Origin: Thalassotalea litorea
GTDB taxonomy: Bacteria; Pseudomonadota; Gammaproteobacteria; Enterobacterales; Alteromonadaceae
Direction: 5' to 3'
Length of the DNA stretch: 40,796 bases
NCBI RefSeq assembly: GCF_005843925.1
Contig: NZ_VCBC01000021.1
Span: forward strand, 1 to 40,796
Shown: positions 26,932 through 35,576 of the stretch, piece by piece
Layout: the number at the start of each line of letters is the position of its first letter
Position numbering within the stretch: the first letter of the stretch is position 1
Position numbers and translations under genes: made by a program
The notes under the pieces: generated by a model
The model's database searches: none
What the model was told of the DNA's origin: nothing
Seen by the model: only the letters and a program-made list of their open reading frames with translations

Positions 26932-28275
26932 TCAAGACAAAAAAATCACCGAGGCTCCCCCCAGAAATACCATAAAGCCGACCACATCAGTAATGGTGGT
27001 TAATATGACAGACCCCGCCAAGGCAGGATCAATACCAACCCGATCGAGTAATCTGGGGATCACAATACCGCAAATGGATGCTACCAACATATTAATGATC
27101 AGTGCCAGGGCAAGAATGATCGCAACCAGGGGATTATCAAACCATACATAGGCAATCGCACCGACAACCAGCGCCCATACCAGGCCATTAAGTGCGGCAA
27201 CAATAACTTCTTTACGGCGCAAATAGTTGAAGTTAGAACTGTTTAATTGCCCCGTGGCGATACCGCGGATTGCCAGCGTTAGCGTTTGACTGCCGGTGAT
27301 CCCGCCCATACTGGCAACAATCGGCATTAAAACGGCGAGTGCAACGACTTCAATCAACACCTTATCAAACAAGCCGATCACCGCCGAGGCCAAAAATGCG
27401 GTAAGTAAATTGATGCCGAGCCAAACCGCTCGACGTCTGGCGCTGAGCAATATTGGCGCATACAAATCTTCGTCGCTCACCTGCCCCAAATGGGCCAACT
27501 GGCTTTCATAATGCTCCTGAAAAACGTCCAATGCATCCTGAATGGAAAAGTTACCAACAAATCGCCCCTGTTCATCAACCACTGGCAGTAATGACCGTTG
27601 ACTACCACGCACAAGGTTAGATGCCTCTAACAAGGATAAATTCGACGAAATACAGGTATCGGCTTTATGCACTAACTCATTGATGGTTTGCGCCCCTTCA
27701 GCGGCAAGCAACTCATTAATAAACACTTCGCCAACATAAGTGCCATGGCCATCAATAACCACATAAGCATGGCTGTCTTGAAAATGTTCTTCCGTTTTTA
27801 ATTCCTGCAGTACATCATTGACTTTGGCTGCGGATGCGATGGTATAAACATCCTGATTTGCATACCTACCCACTTGGTCGCTGGTATAACTTAACGATGT
27901 TTCTACCTGACTTTGTGAATCCGGAGCCAGTTTCTTGATCAGGCGGACAATGGTTTTTTCCGGAAGTGAATCAAAGATTTCGACCACTTCCGTGTTACTC
28001 CCTGTAACCACAGCTTCTTCAATATTGGTTTGGGATAACTCCGATAAAAAATGGCCTCGAGCGTCTTCGCGCATTTCCGAAAGCACGCTACTTTTCAGCT
28101 CCGCTGGCACCGATTGCCAAAGCAATAAACGTTGAGAATTCAATAAGCTTTCGAATATTGACGCCCACTGATAAGCATTTAGCCCCTGAAACGTTTCAGG
28201 CAGCATAAAATCCGAAGATGTCAGTTCGTTAATTAACTCATCGATATCGATATTTAAAGCCTGGTTATCATTCAT
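26932..28275 (-). CDS. mgtE: Magnesium transporter MgtE
   Basis: A protein of about 447 residues. The order is an N-terminal superhelical domain (about 1-125), two CBS domains (about 130-250, including SLLPVVDEQGRFVGNFSIQDAL), then five TM helices from about 280. The pore-forming stretch MPIVASMGGITGSQTLTLAIRGIA and the conserved DPALAGSVILTTITDVVGF are clear; this last acidic motif binds the pore Mg2+. The CBS region gates the channel by cytosolic Mg2+. The start codon region overlaps or abuts the end of the MscS gene (GTGA/ATG cluster), so the two are co-transcribed. Confidence 0.93.
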   Translation of the reverse strand: MNDNQALNIDIDELINELTSSDFMLPETFQGLNAYQWASIFESLLNSQRLLLWQSVPAELKSSVLSEMREDARGHFLSELSQTNIEEAVVTGSNTEVVEIFDSLPEKTIVRLIKKLAPDSQSQVETSLSYTSDQVGRYANQDVYTIASAAKVNDVLQELKTEEHFQDSHAYVVIDGHGTYVGEVFINELLAAEGAQTINELVHKADTCISSNLSLLEASNLVRGSQRSLLPVVDEQGRFVGNFSIQDALDVFQEHYESQLAHLGQVSDEDLYAPILLSARRRAVWLGINLLTAFLASAVIGLFDKVLIEVVALAVLMPIVASMGGITGSQTLTLAIRGIATGQLNSSNFNYLRRKEVIVAALNGLVWALVVGAIAYVWFDNPLVAIILALALIINMLVASICGIVIPRLLDRVGIDPALAGSVILTTITDVVGFMVFLGGASVIFLS

Positions 28276-28280
28276 CACTC

Positions 28281-29105
28281 TCACTCACTCGTTGCCATTT
28301 TTTCAGTCTTTAACTCGAATTCTCGCCACAATGTTAGCAAATCACTGGTGAGCTTTTGCTCAATCTCAAATGCCTCGCCGGTTGGACAAAACAGGCTAAA
28401 ACTTACCTTTATACGCCCTAATTCTGTGGTAGAAATATGGATATCCGGTTCAGGTCCGGAAATTTTCACATCCAACCGATTCTCAATCAGCGCGTTGTAA
28501 CGCTCAGCGACCTCATTAAAGTCCTGACAATAAATCGCTGCCTTTTCTAATAAAGCCGGCTTTAAAAGAAATGGATTCACCTCGGTATTTTCTTTCACCA
28601 CGGAAAAAGTGTGATTAACGTAACGACGCATGAAATTCAGGTTTTTCAATGACGACGTCATAAACTGATTATTGGGAATAAACACACTTTTACCGGTATA
28701 ACCGTACGTGGCAGGGTCGACTTCCAGTAAAATGACCTTCGCCCAGTCAGTCTCAGATACTTCGCCCGTATGATCGCCAATTTTGATCCAGTCGCCAATA
28801 CGAAAAGGTGCGGTGCTCTGGATATAGATAAAGCCGATAAAACATTGAATGATTTCCTTAGTGACCAAGACGATGGCAACGACAAACGCCGCGACAGAGA
28901 GCGCAAATTTTTGCAACTCTACGCTCCACACAACAAAAATCGCGATAACCATCAACAGGTTAAGAATATTCTTTATGGTATTTAAGGTATGTCGATTATC
29001 TGCACCGGTGCGGTTAGACTTTGCTTTAAGGCCCCGTGTAACTAAGGTTTTCAATAACCAGCAAAACATCACGATTAACAAGGTTATCAGCAATTTTGAA
29101 TGCAT
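28281..29105 (-). CDS. Small-conductance mechanosensitive channel (MscS family)
   Basis: A 274-residue protein. TM segments cover about 1-20, 47-67 and 70-95. The pore helix and beta domain read AFVVAIVLVTKEIIQCFIGFIYIQSTAPFRIGDWIKIGDHTGEVSETDW, followed by VFIPNNQFMTSSLKN. It is a family core without large N-terminal additions. MscS channels release osmolytes on down-shock. Its stop is within a few bases of mgtE, which suggests a joint ion/osmotic operon. Confidence 0.9.
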   Translation of the reverse strand: MHSKLLITLLIVMFCWLLKTLVTRGLKAKSNRTGADNRHTLNTIKNILNLLMVIAIFVVWSVELQKFALSVAAFVVAIVLVTKEIIQCFIGFIYIQSTAPFRIGDWIKIGDHTGEVSETDWAKVILLEVDPATYGYTGKSVFIPNNQFMTSSLKNLNFMRRYVNHTFSVVKENTEVNPFLLKPALLEKAAIYCQDFNEVAERYNALIENRLDVKISGPEPDIHISTTELGRIKVSFSLFCPTGEAFEIEQKLTSDLLTLWREFELKTEKMATSE

Positions 29106-29312
29106 TAAAAATATCCGTTTAATAAAAAAGAGCGGCGTAGTAAATTCAAATAGGTGTTTATCTCACAAGAACTATAATCCATTGTAATTAATTGAATTAC
29201 ATAAATATATTTGAATTTGAAAATACCTGTTATGGAAACTGGCTGGCCGTATAAACAGTGGCTATGGATGCAACCTTTTCGAACCAGCCCGGAACGCTAA
29301 TACGGCGAACTA

Positions 29313-29573
29313 TTATTCTTCGCTTTTGATTTGATTCAGAGCCATTTTTTCGATCTCTTCGATGCTTTTGAACTGACTATGCTCATAGTATTTAAGCTCT
29401 AAATTAATACATTCCAACAACAAATTTTTATCCAGATAGTCCTTGGACTGCATACTGATGCAATACTCATACACTTCTTTGACAAACTCCGTGTCAATGG
29501 TGCTTGTTTGTTCATTCGCCAGCGTTGATGTTGATGCGACGAATAACGGCAATAAAAAATATAGCTTTTTCAT
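29313..29573 (-). CDS. Small secreted protein of unknown function
   Basis: An 86-residue protein. A signal peptide (MKKLYFLLPLFVASTSTLA) is followed by an acidic, helical mature part with a pair of cysteines (YCISM and LLECINLELKYY) that could form a disulfide in the periplasm. A TAGGAGA ribosome site supports the start. I do not recognise a family. It stands alone between the mscS promoter and hdfR. Confidence 0.65.
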   Translation of the reverse strand: MKKLYFLLPLFVASTSTLANEQTSTIDTEFVKEVYEYCISMQSKDYLDKNLLLECINLELKYYEHSQFKSIEEIEKMALNQIKSEE

Positions 29574-29710
29574 GGTCTTCTCCTATAAAAGCGCCGCCAG
29601 CATAAGAAGTTAGCGATTAAATCACCAACGAATTATTTCTATGGATAAGACAAATAATTTTGCGAATACGGGCTAAATCAAAGCACGAGTTTACCGGACA
29701 AGCTTCAGAG

Positions 29711-30541
29711 TCACTGAATTCTGGCAAACAGTTTTCGAAATTCATTCACCAGTAATTCATGACTGCTGTTTTTTCTAAACACCATATAGATCGGCCTTTT
29801 TATTTGTAGCGGTGATTCAATCAGGAATAGGGATTTATCATTGATAAAGTCGTCTATCAGGGATGTTGGCAGATACGCGAAACCGCCTTTAGAAAGAATC
29901 AGCTCCAGAGCTATCATAGCCGTAGAGGTTTTAAAGCTCGGTAGTACCTTGTGGTGCAAAGCATGCTCTTTTTGAAAGGTGATCCCCCAATCAACGAGTA
30001 TGTAATCATCGACACTGGCGCTAAACTCGGACCGGTTGCCGACTAAAGATAAATCAAAGTGACCGATTAATTCGTTGACAAAGTCATCGTCCTTAATAGG
30101 ATCCGTTAATAACCCGACATCCAATGTTCGTTCATCAAGCTTGCGCTGGATTGCTTCGCGCACGGAAATCTCAGTGCCCAATACTAACGTATCAAAAAGC
30201 TCTAAAGCCTCGTGAATTCGCGAGCTAAAAAATGCATCCCAGACATTAGGGGTCGCTGCAATGTTGAACGACAGTTTTTGTTGATCGGCGATGGAAACAC
30301 TGAGTTTCGATTGTTCCATTTGACTGACGAGAAGATGGGCATGGGCCAGCAAGGCTTCTCCCGCAGGCGTTAAGCGTAAATTGTTTTTCTCACGAATCAA
30401 TAACTGCGTTGCGTAAAACTCTTCCAGTTGCTTGATTCTGGCACTGACGGCAGCCTGAGTGATATATAAGGTTTCAGCTGCTCGCCCAAAATGCTTATAT
30501 TCTGCTACGGCAAGAAAGGTTTTATATACTCTTAAGTCCAT
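29711..30541 (-). CDS. hdfR: LysR-family regulator HdfR
   Basis: A 276-residue regulator. The N-terminus MDLRVYKTFLAVAEYKHFGRAAETLYITQAAVSARIKQLE matches E. coli HdfR closely in style and position, and it is divergent from maoP exactly as hdfR is from yifE/maoP in E. coli. HdfR represses flagellar flhDC and activates glutamate synthase genes in enterics; targets here are unknown. The ATG at 30541 was chosen from the family N-terminus; a GTG four codons upstream is possible. The ribosome site is weak. Confidence 0.88.
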   Translation of the reverse strand: MDLRVYKTFLAVAEYKHFGRAAETLYITQAAVSARIKQLEEFYATQLLIREKNNLRLTPAGEALLAHAHLLVSQMEQSKLSVSIADQQKLSFNIAATPNVWDAFFSSRIHEALELFDTLVLGTEISVREAIQRKLDERTLDVGLLTDPIKDDDFVNELIGHFDLSLVGNRSEFSASVDDYILVDWGITFQKEHALHHKVLPSFKTSTAMIALELILSKGGFAYLPTSLIDDFINDKSLFLIESPLQIKRPIYMVFRKNSSHELLVNEFRKLFARIQ

Positions 30542-30769
30542 GTTGTTCGCCACAAATATTTAATTACCCCCAAAGTAAATAAATATTGTCTTTACGACAA
30601 ATATTTTTTGATTTTCTTTTATAAAATTTTCTCCTAGATTCAACTCAATTGGTATTAGTTACCCATTACTCAGTTTCAATACTCGGTTGTTTTCTTTTCA
30701 ACAGGAAGCGAATTGTCCGGCCTTCTGTTGATTAAAGAATTGTTAAGTCAATCTGTACAGGAGAATCAC

Positions 30770-31111
30770 ATGCAGACCACGATTCGCAAAGGAAAATCAC
30801 CTTTTTATGGTGAGCAGTCATTTGTCCATGGCATATCAAGAAGCGGCTATTTTAATCGCCGCGAATCACAGGAATTACAGGAATACGGAAAAACGTTTCA
30901 GGATTTACATGGCGGTACCTTGGCGCCAGAAAACGAAGAAGAGCTTCGTTTTGTTCAAGACATGCAAACCCATGATGAAAGTTCCCTTTACCCTGTGCGC
31001 TTATGGAAAAAATATTTAGCCGCGGTAGAGAAAAATAGATCTTTCCACAGTTTTTCGAGAAGCAATGGCAAACCAGAGACGTGGCAAACACTTCAAGAAG
31101 GATTCGCGTAA
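30770..31111 (+). CDS. maoP: Macrodomain Ori organisation protein MaoP (DUF413)
   Basis: A 113-residue DUF413 protein. The pattern FVHGISRSGYFNRRESQELQEYGKTFQDLHGG, then EEELRFV and RLWKKYLAAVEKNRSFHSFS, matches E. coli YifE/MaoP, which with the maoS site organises the Ori macrodomain. The ATG at 30770 has CAGGAGA upstream; the longer upstream start is rejected. The conserved hdfR neighbour supports orthology. Downstream, 155 bp separate it from the ATP-grasp gene. Confidence 0.9.
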   Translation: MQTTIRKGKSPFYGEQSFVHGISRSGYFNRRESQELQEYGKTFQDLHGGTLAPENEEELRFVQDMQTHDESSLYPVRLWKKYLAAVEKNRSFHSFSRSNGKPETWQTLQEGFA

Positions 31112-31266
31112 AGGTTAAAATAAATTCCATGTTTAATAAGCAATATTTTTGTTATCGATAAAAATTATTAGCAAGCATATTTCAATTATTTTCTATATGC
31201 TCCGCGACAATTTATATCGCTGCTACCATACAGTTGTTTAACTCGCTTAACATTAAGGCTAAGCCT

Positions 31267-32313
31267 ATGAAAATTTGCTTTATTATGTACCCATGGGATC
31301 GTGTGGATCCAGAAAGCGACTCCACCCTTCGCTTAATTCACGAATGTGTTAAACGGGGCCATACGGTGGCCCTGTCGACCGTCAATAACCTCACCATACG
31401 CGACAGCGTAGCCAGTGCTTTTTGTGAAGTGTTCACAAAGAAAAATAAATGTTCGGATAATATCCCGAGTTTTTACAAAAATGCTGATTTCAAGCGAGCA
31501 CAACTGCCTCTAGCGGGCTTTGACGCAATCATCATGCGGGCCAATCCTCCCTTAGATACATTGGCGCTAAACTTTCTCGATTCAGTTCGTGGCGATACCT
31601 TCATCATGAATGATCTCGATGGTCTGCGTATTGCCAATAATAAAATCTACACCGCATCGTTTCAGGATACGGCGAGTGAATTTATTCCGGCAACCCATGT
31701 ATCTAAAAACCGAGATTACCTGGAACGTATATTTCAAGAATCCGATTCTGATCGGATGATCCTTAAACCTCTGGATGGATTTGGCGGTCGCGGCGTTATA
31801 GTTCTGGAAAAAAGTGCCAAGCAAAGTTTCAAATCTTTGCTCGATTTTTACATTGGTGGTGATGAGCATGGTAAAGGCAGCAATTACGTGATTTTACAGG
31901 ATTATGTGGAAGGCGCCCAGGAAGGTGATGTGCGAATATTGATGCTTAATGGGGAACCAATTGGCGCGATGAAGCGCATCCCTGCCTCTGATGATGTCCG
32001 CTCAAATGTTCATGCCGGAGGTTCGGTGGTGAAACACAAATTAACGGCACAGGAGAAAAAACTGTGCAAATACATCGGGCCAAAGTTGGTTCGTGATGGT
32101 TTGTATTTCACCGGAATTGATGTCATTGGTGGCAAGTTAATCGAAGTGAATGTGTTAAGCCCGGGTGGCATAGTGCGGATAAATAAACTTAACCGAGCGA
32201 AATTGCAGGCACAGGTTGTCGACTTTGTTGAGAGTGTGGTCCACGCCAAAGAACTGGTGATGAGCCGAAAAAATGAATTTCGTCAGGTGATCGAAGATGC
32301 TAATGCTATCTGA
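31267..32313 (+). CDS. GshB-like ATP-grasp ligase
   Basis: A 348-residue enzyme with the glutathione synthetase-type ATP-grasp fold: N-terminal domain MKICFIMYPWDRVDPESDSTLRLIHEC, then DAIIMRANPPLDT, ATP-site ILKPLDGFGGRGV, VRILMLNGEPIGAMKRIP, and metal-site TGIDVIGGKLIEVNVLSPGGI. E. coli GshB has a T-x-C-I-R loop after the metal-site motif; here it is PGGIVRIN, so the acceptor may not be gamma-glutamylcysteine. Proteins of this class join a carboxylate to an amine using ATP. The ATG at 31267 has AAGG upstream. The gene overlaps the next one by 17 bp, so the pair is translationally coupled. Confidence 0.85.
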   Translation: MKICFIMYPWDRVDPESDSTLRLIHECVKRGHTVALSTVNNLTIRDSVASAFCEVFTKKNKCSDNIPSFYKNADFKRAQLPLAGFDAIIMRANPPLDTLALNFLDSVRGDTFIMNDLDGLRIANNKIYTASFQDTASEFIPATHVSKNRDYLERIFQESDSDRMILKPLDGFGGRGVIVLEKSAKQSFKSLLDFYIGGDEHGKGSNYVILQDYVEGAQEGDVRILMLNGEPIGAMKRIPASDDVRSNVHAGGSVVKHKLTAQEKKLCKYIGPKLVRDGLYFTGIDVIGGKLIEVNVLSPGGIVRINKLNRAKLQAQVVDFVESVVHAKELVMSRKNEFRQVIEDANAI

Positions 32314-34285
32314 ACAAGCATGTATTGCCCGTATCAAGAATCGAGAATGTTTCCACGCTGAAGTTGCTGACGGCGCATTCATCGTTAAAATTGACGAGTA
32401 TACGCCAGTCATTTGCGCTGCGATCCACAATGGCCATCGTCTTCGTGATGAGTTACAAAAAAGCTTTTTGCTAACGAAACAGGAGCGTTATTTTGAGGAA
32501 GATCCTTACACTGACGAGCTTATTTCGTCATTTCCGATTCAACTGATCGGTAATGATTCACGCTTTGAATATGATTTAAATCGCGCAAAAACCCTGTCGA
32601 CTTACTTTAAAACCGCCTGGAATAAGCAGGTTTGGCATAAACCCCTGAGCCAAAAGCAACGGAGTAAGAGTCATCGCAAGCATCAGTCTTTTTATAATGT
32701 TCTGGAAGCGATTATCGAAGTCATAGAAACAGAATTTAAAAATGCCATCGTCTTTGACATTCATTCATACAATTACAAGCGTATTGAAAAAGACACGCCT
32801 ACGTTTAATATCGGATCCGGACAAATTGATGTTGAACGATGGGGCCGTGTGGTCAATTATTTTGAAAAGCAGCTCAATCAAATAGAGTTGCCGAATCTTA
32901 AAGTCAGAGCGGCAACCGATGAAATTTTCCATGGCCGAGGCTACTTGATTACCCATGTAAATTCGCATTTTGACAATACCTTGGTATTACCAACTGAGGT
33001 AAAAAAAGTATTCATGGATGAAACATCAGGAGACGCTTATCCTTTAGTACTGGAAGAATTAAAAGCTGGGTTTAAAGATGCCATTTCCGAAACCGCGGCT
33101 TACTTTATGCGTCGTTATGGCTCCAAAAAAAGTGTTCGCAAAGCCGATATTCTGTCATCCAATATCGGTGCAGAAGTGATCAACCTTGATAAACAATTGT
33201 ATAGCCTGAGTCGTCACATAGAAACACTCAATTTCATTAATCCGGTGAACCTGACAGCGCAACGAAATAAATTTTTAAAGCGCAATAGCTATCTATCGCC
33301 GGCGTTTACTTATCGACAATTAGATATTGATCCCTATAGCTTTCGGGAACAACTGTACAAGCTTCCCGTGGACAATATTCTCGATGCCGGCATTGCCCAA
33401 TTATACCGGCACGTTATCGACAATCTAGCAAACAAGATAGACTTATTAACTTCGATTGGCACCGATGATTTTATATACAATTCATTGAAATACTATGGTG
33501 AGCCAAGTCAGACCGACATTGCCAACGCTCGATTTTTATTGCATTTAAAGCCCGAAAACAATGATGATGAACAATATCTGTCTGCCGATCAGGCGGTTGC
33601 ATATTTTCGCCAACAGGCATCTGATTGGGGACTAAAATGCCGAGTTGAGAAATCAGCGAAAATTGTCGCCAAAGCCATGGTGAATAATGACAAAGCACTG
33701 CTTTTGATCAACAAAGATGCCAGTTTTAGCAACAAAGAGATCCATGCATTTGCCTACCATGAATTGGGCATACATATGTTGACCACAATTAATGCCAAGC
33801 AACATCCCCTAAAAGTATTTAGCCTGGGGTTGGCTGGCAATACCTATACCCAGGAAGGACTGGCGTTATATAGTGAATACTGCTCAGGGAGCCTGACCAT
33901 TGCCCGATTACAAACCATTGCATTACGGGTGATCGCGGTCAAATACATGCTAGAGCATAATGATTTTGTCAAAACCTATCATGCATTGCTTAATGAGTTT
34001 GAGTTAGACAAAGCCTTTGCGTTCACCTTAACAACCCGGGTATATCGCGGCGGTGGCTTTACCAAAGACTTTCTGTACTTGAGAGGCTTTCGCGACGTTC
34101 TGGCACTGGCCAAACAAGGCTCCATTGACAATCTTCTGGTAGGTAAAACCGGATTACTGGATTTTGATGTCATCAATGAGCTCGTCGAGCGAGGGATGGT
34201 TAATAAACCGAAATCACTGTTTGATTTAAGTTACAAGGAAAGTGGCGATACCGTTCTCGACTTCATCGTAAACTCATTGTATTAG
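32297..34285 (+). CDS. FGase-like plus DUF1704 (QEGLA motif) metallopeptidase fusion
   Basis: A 662-residue two-part protein. Residues about 10-280 look like an N-formylglutamate amidohydrolase domain (CAAIHNGHRL, VFDIHSYNY, HGRGYLITHVNSHFDNTLVLPTEVKKVFMDE). Residues about 320-660 are the DUF1704 domain with a metal site HELGIH (488-493) and the name-giving QEGLALYSEY (519-528). Databases call relatives 'flavohemoglobin expression-modulating QEGLA motif protein'. The eukaryotic DUF1704 protein MATCAP is a tubulin tyrosine carboxypeptidase, so removal of C-terminal residues from a protein or peptide is plausible. It overlaps the ATP-grasp ligase gene upstream. ATG 32303 is an alternative start. 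Confidence 0.85.
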   Translation: MLMLSEQACIARIKNRECFHAEVADGAFIVKIDEYTPVICAAIHNGHRLRDELQKSFLLTKQERYFEEDPYTDELISSFPIQLIGNDSRFEYDLNRAKTLSTYFKTAWNKQVWHKPLSQKQRSKSHRKHQSFYNVLEAIIEVIETEFKNAIVFDIHSYNYKRIEKDTPTFNIGSGQIDVERWGRVVNYFEKQLNQIELPNLKVRAATDEIFHGRGYLITHVNSHFDNTLVLPTEVKKVFMDETSGDAYPLVLEELKAGFKDAISETAAYFMRRYGSKKSVRKADILSSNIGAEVINLDKQLYSLSRHIETLNFINPVNLTAQRNKFLKRNSYLSPAFTYRQLDIDPYSFREQLYKLPVDNILDAGIAQLYRHVIDNLANKIDLLTSIGTDDFIYNSLKYYGEPSQTDIANARFLLHLKPENNDDEQYLSADQAVAYFRQQASDWGLKCRVEKSAKIVAKAMVNNDKALLLINKDASFSNKEIHAFAYHELGIHMLTTINAKQHPLKVFSLGLAGNTYTQEGLALYSEYCSGSLTIARLQTIALRVIAVKYMLEHNDFVKTYHALLNEFELDKAFAFTLTTRVYRGGGFTKDFLYLRGFRDVLALAKQGSIDNLLVGKTGLLDFDVINELVERGMVNKPKSLFDLSYKESGDTVLDFIVNSLY

Positions 34286-34340
34286 ATTGAATATACGAGT
34301 GAAAATCCAACAGTACCGTTAAGTAGTTGGCGATTGCTTT

Positions 34341-34385
34341 GCATTGAACCCATATAGAGGAAAGCCCCCTAAATGGGTTCAATGC
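34341..34385. terminator. 13-bp perfect hairpin between convergent genes
   Basis: GCATTGAACCCAT (34341-34353) pairs exactly with ATGGGTTCAATGC (34373-34385), loop 19 nt, no T-run. It lies between the ends of the QEGLA gene and the convergent secreted-protein gene, so a termination or 3'-protection role is likely. Confidence 0.55.
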
Positions 34386-34400
34386 CGATTACGTCTGCCG

Positions 34401-34850
34401 CTATTCTCTAAACTTCATTTCTTGTAGTAATGATGTGCTCATAATGGTCCGATACTCCGCACGATCACCACTTTCACTTTGCATTTTATCCATGCTTTTC
34501 TTAACCCAGTCCAGATACTTCTTCCTGCGTTGCTCGTTCTCTTCGACTGACGCCATATTTTTAAATACGCGTACAATATAAAGATCAGGCTCATCGGAAC
34601 GTGAATGCACATTGCTGATGATATAGTAATCCTCAAGCCAGCCTTCAGACTTGGAAAATTCAAGGTTTTCACGCCATTCACTTGCTAACCACTTGGCATA
34701 TTTCAACCCAGCTCCATCCGCTACTTTGACGCCTGTAACCTCCCAATAATTTCCACCAATAAACGGTGGCTCATCATCAGCATAAACATGTTGCATCGTA
34801 AACATACTGAAAAAGAAAAACAGCAGACCTGTTAATAAGTTAGTATTCAT
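34401..34850 (-). CDS. Secreted small protein of unknown function
   Basis: A 149-residue protein. A signal peptide (MNTNLLTGLLFFFFSMFTMQHVYA) precedes a mature alpha/beta domain: NYWEVTGVKVADGAGLKYAKWLASEWREN, then DLYIVRVFKNMASVEENEQRRKKY. The layout resembles periplasmic ferredoxin-like (Dabb/NIPSNAP-like) single domains, but I cannot assign a family. The ATG at 34850 has CGGAGA upstream. It is monocistronic. Confidence 0.7.
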   Translation of the reverse strand: MNTNLLTGLLFFFFSMFTMQHVYADDEPPFIGGNYWEVTGVKVADGAGLKYAKWLASEWRENLEFSKSEGWLEDYYIISNVHSRSDEPDLYIVRVFKNMASVEENEQRRKKYLDWVKKSMDKMQSESGDRAEYRTIMSTSLLQEMKFRE

Positions 34851-35045
34851 ATTCGTCTCCGAAATGGGCACCCAAAATTGAGCACCAGAGTTAAACAGAC
34901 TAGTTTAGATTACTCATTTGTCTAACTCACAAGCCAAACAACTTAAAGCTCAAACAGCCCATGAGAAAAATATAAGCATTTCAGCGATTAGATTGGAATA
35001 TCAGTCTCTCATCGGAGCGATTTTTATAACCCCAAAGAAATCTTT

Positions 35046-35354
35046 AGACACCCATCATTAAATTTCTATAATCAGTGGATAGTCGAAGAATAAATAAAAA
35101 ATTACTCAGACACCCATGGTTAAATATCAATAATCGCGAAAAGGCACTGTCATCTACAGCGATTATTAAGACACCCACTTAGCGTCTATGTTTTTTTCAT
35201 CAAAAAACGCCAAACGGAGCCGTTCGAGTTTCGGGGAAGTGAAGATCAGGTCTTAATAAAAAAGCGAGATGATTTTTTGGTCGTTAATTGCAATAAAAGC
35301 CAGCACGAGGCCCAGACCAGGCTCATTACCTGTACCGTCTAATATAGACAGCCA
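35046..35354. repeat. REP-like repeats left of the transposase gene
   Basis: AGACACCCA occurs at 35046-35054, 35108-35116 and 35169-35177, and a degenerate copy AGACAGCCATCATTAAAT at 35346 matches the first copy and its flank (CATCATTAAAT). Read on the minus strand, some copies run into small hairpins (AAAG/CTTT after the first; GTCTA/TAGAC at the last). The surrounding 700 bp (34851-35576) hold no gene. Confidence 0.85.
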
Positions 35355-35576
35355 TCATTAAATGGGACAAAACCAGTGCATCGATTATTGAGTCACATCA
35401 ACTCCCGAAACACGCAAAAGTCCCTTGAGGCATTACAATTCGTATTTAATATTAACCCGTGTTGGCTGAGGAATCGCTTTTAACAAATAAACCTGAAGAA
35501 CCTGCGAGGGTCATTACAAAAAATAGACATCACCAACCACAGTCTATGACTTTTAAAATCTTTATAGGCTAAATTT

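Noticed and set aside
26748..26975. 75-codon plus-strand frame
   Set aside because: Runs into mgtE antisense; no good ribosome site or recognisable content.
29232..29300. 22-codon frame with an aromatic-rich peptide (ATG at 29232)
   Set aside because: No ribosome site and too short to judge; could be a chance frame.
31267..32313. Authentic glutathione synthetase gshB
   Set aside because: The acceptor-side loop differs from GshB and the partner is a DUF1704 peptidase, so the symbol was withheld.
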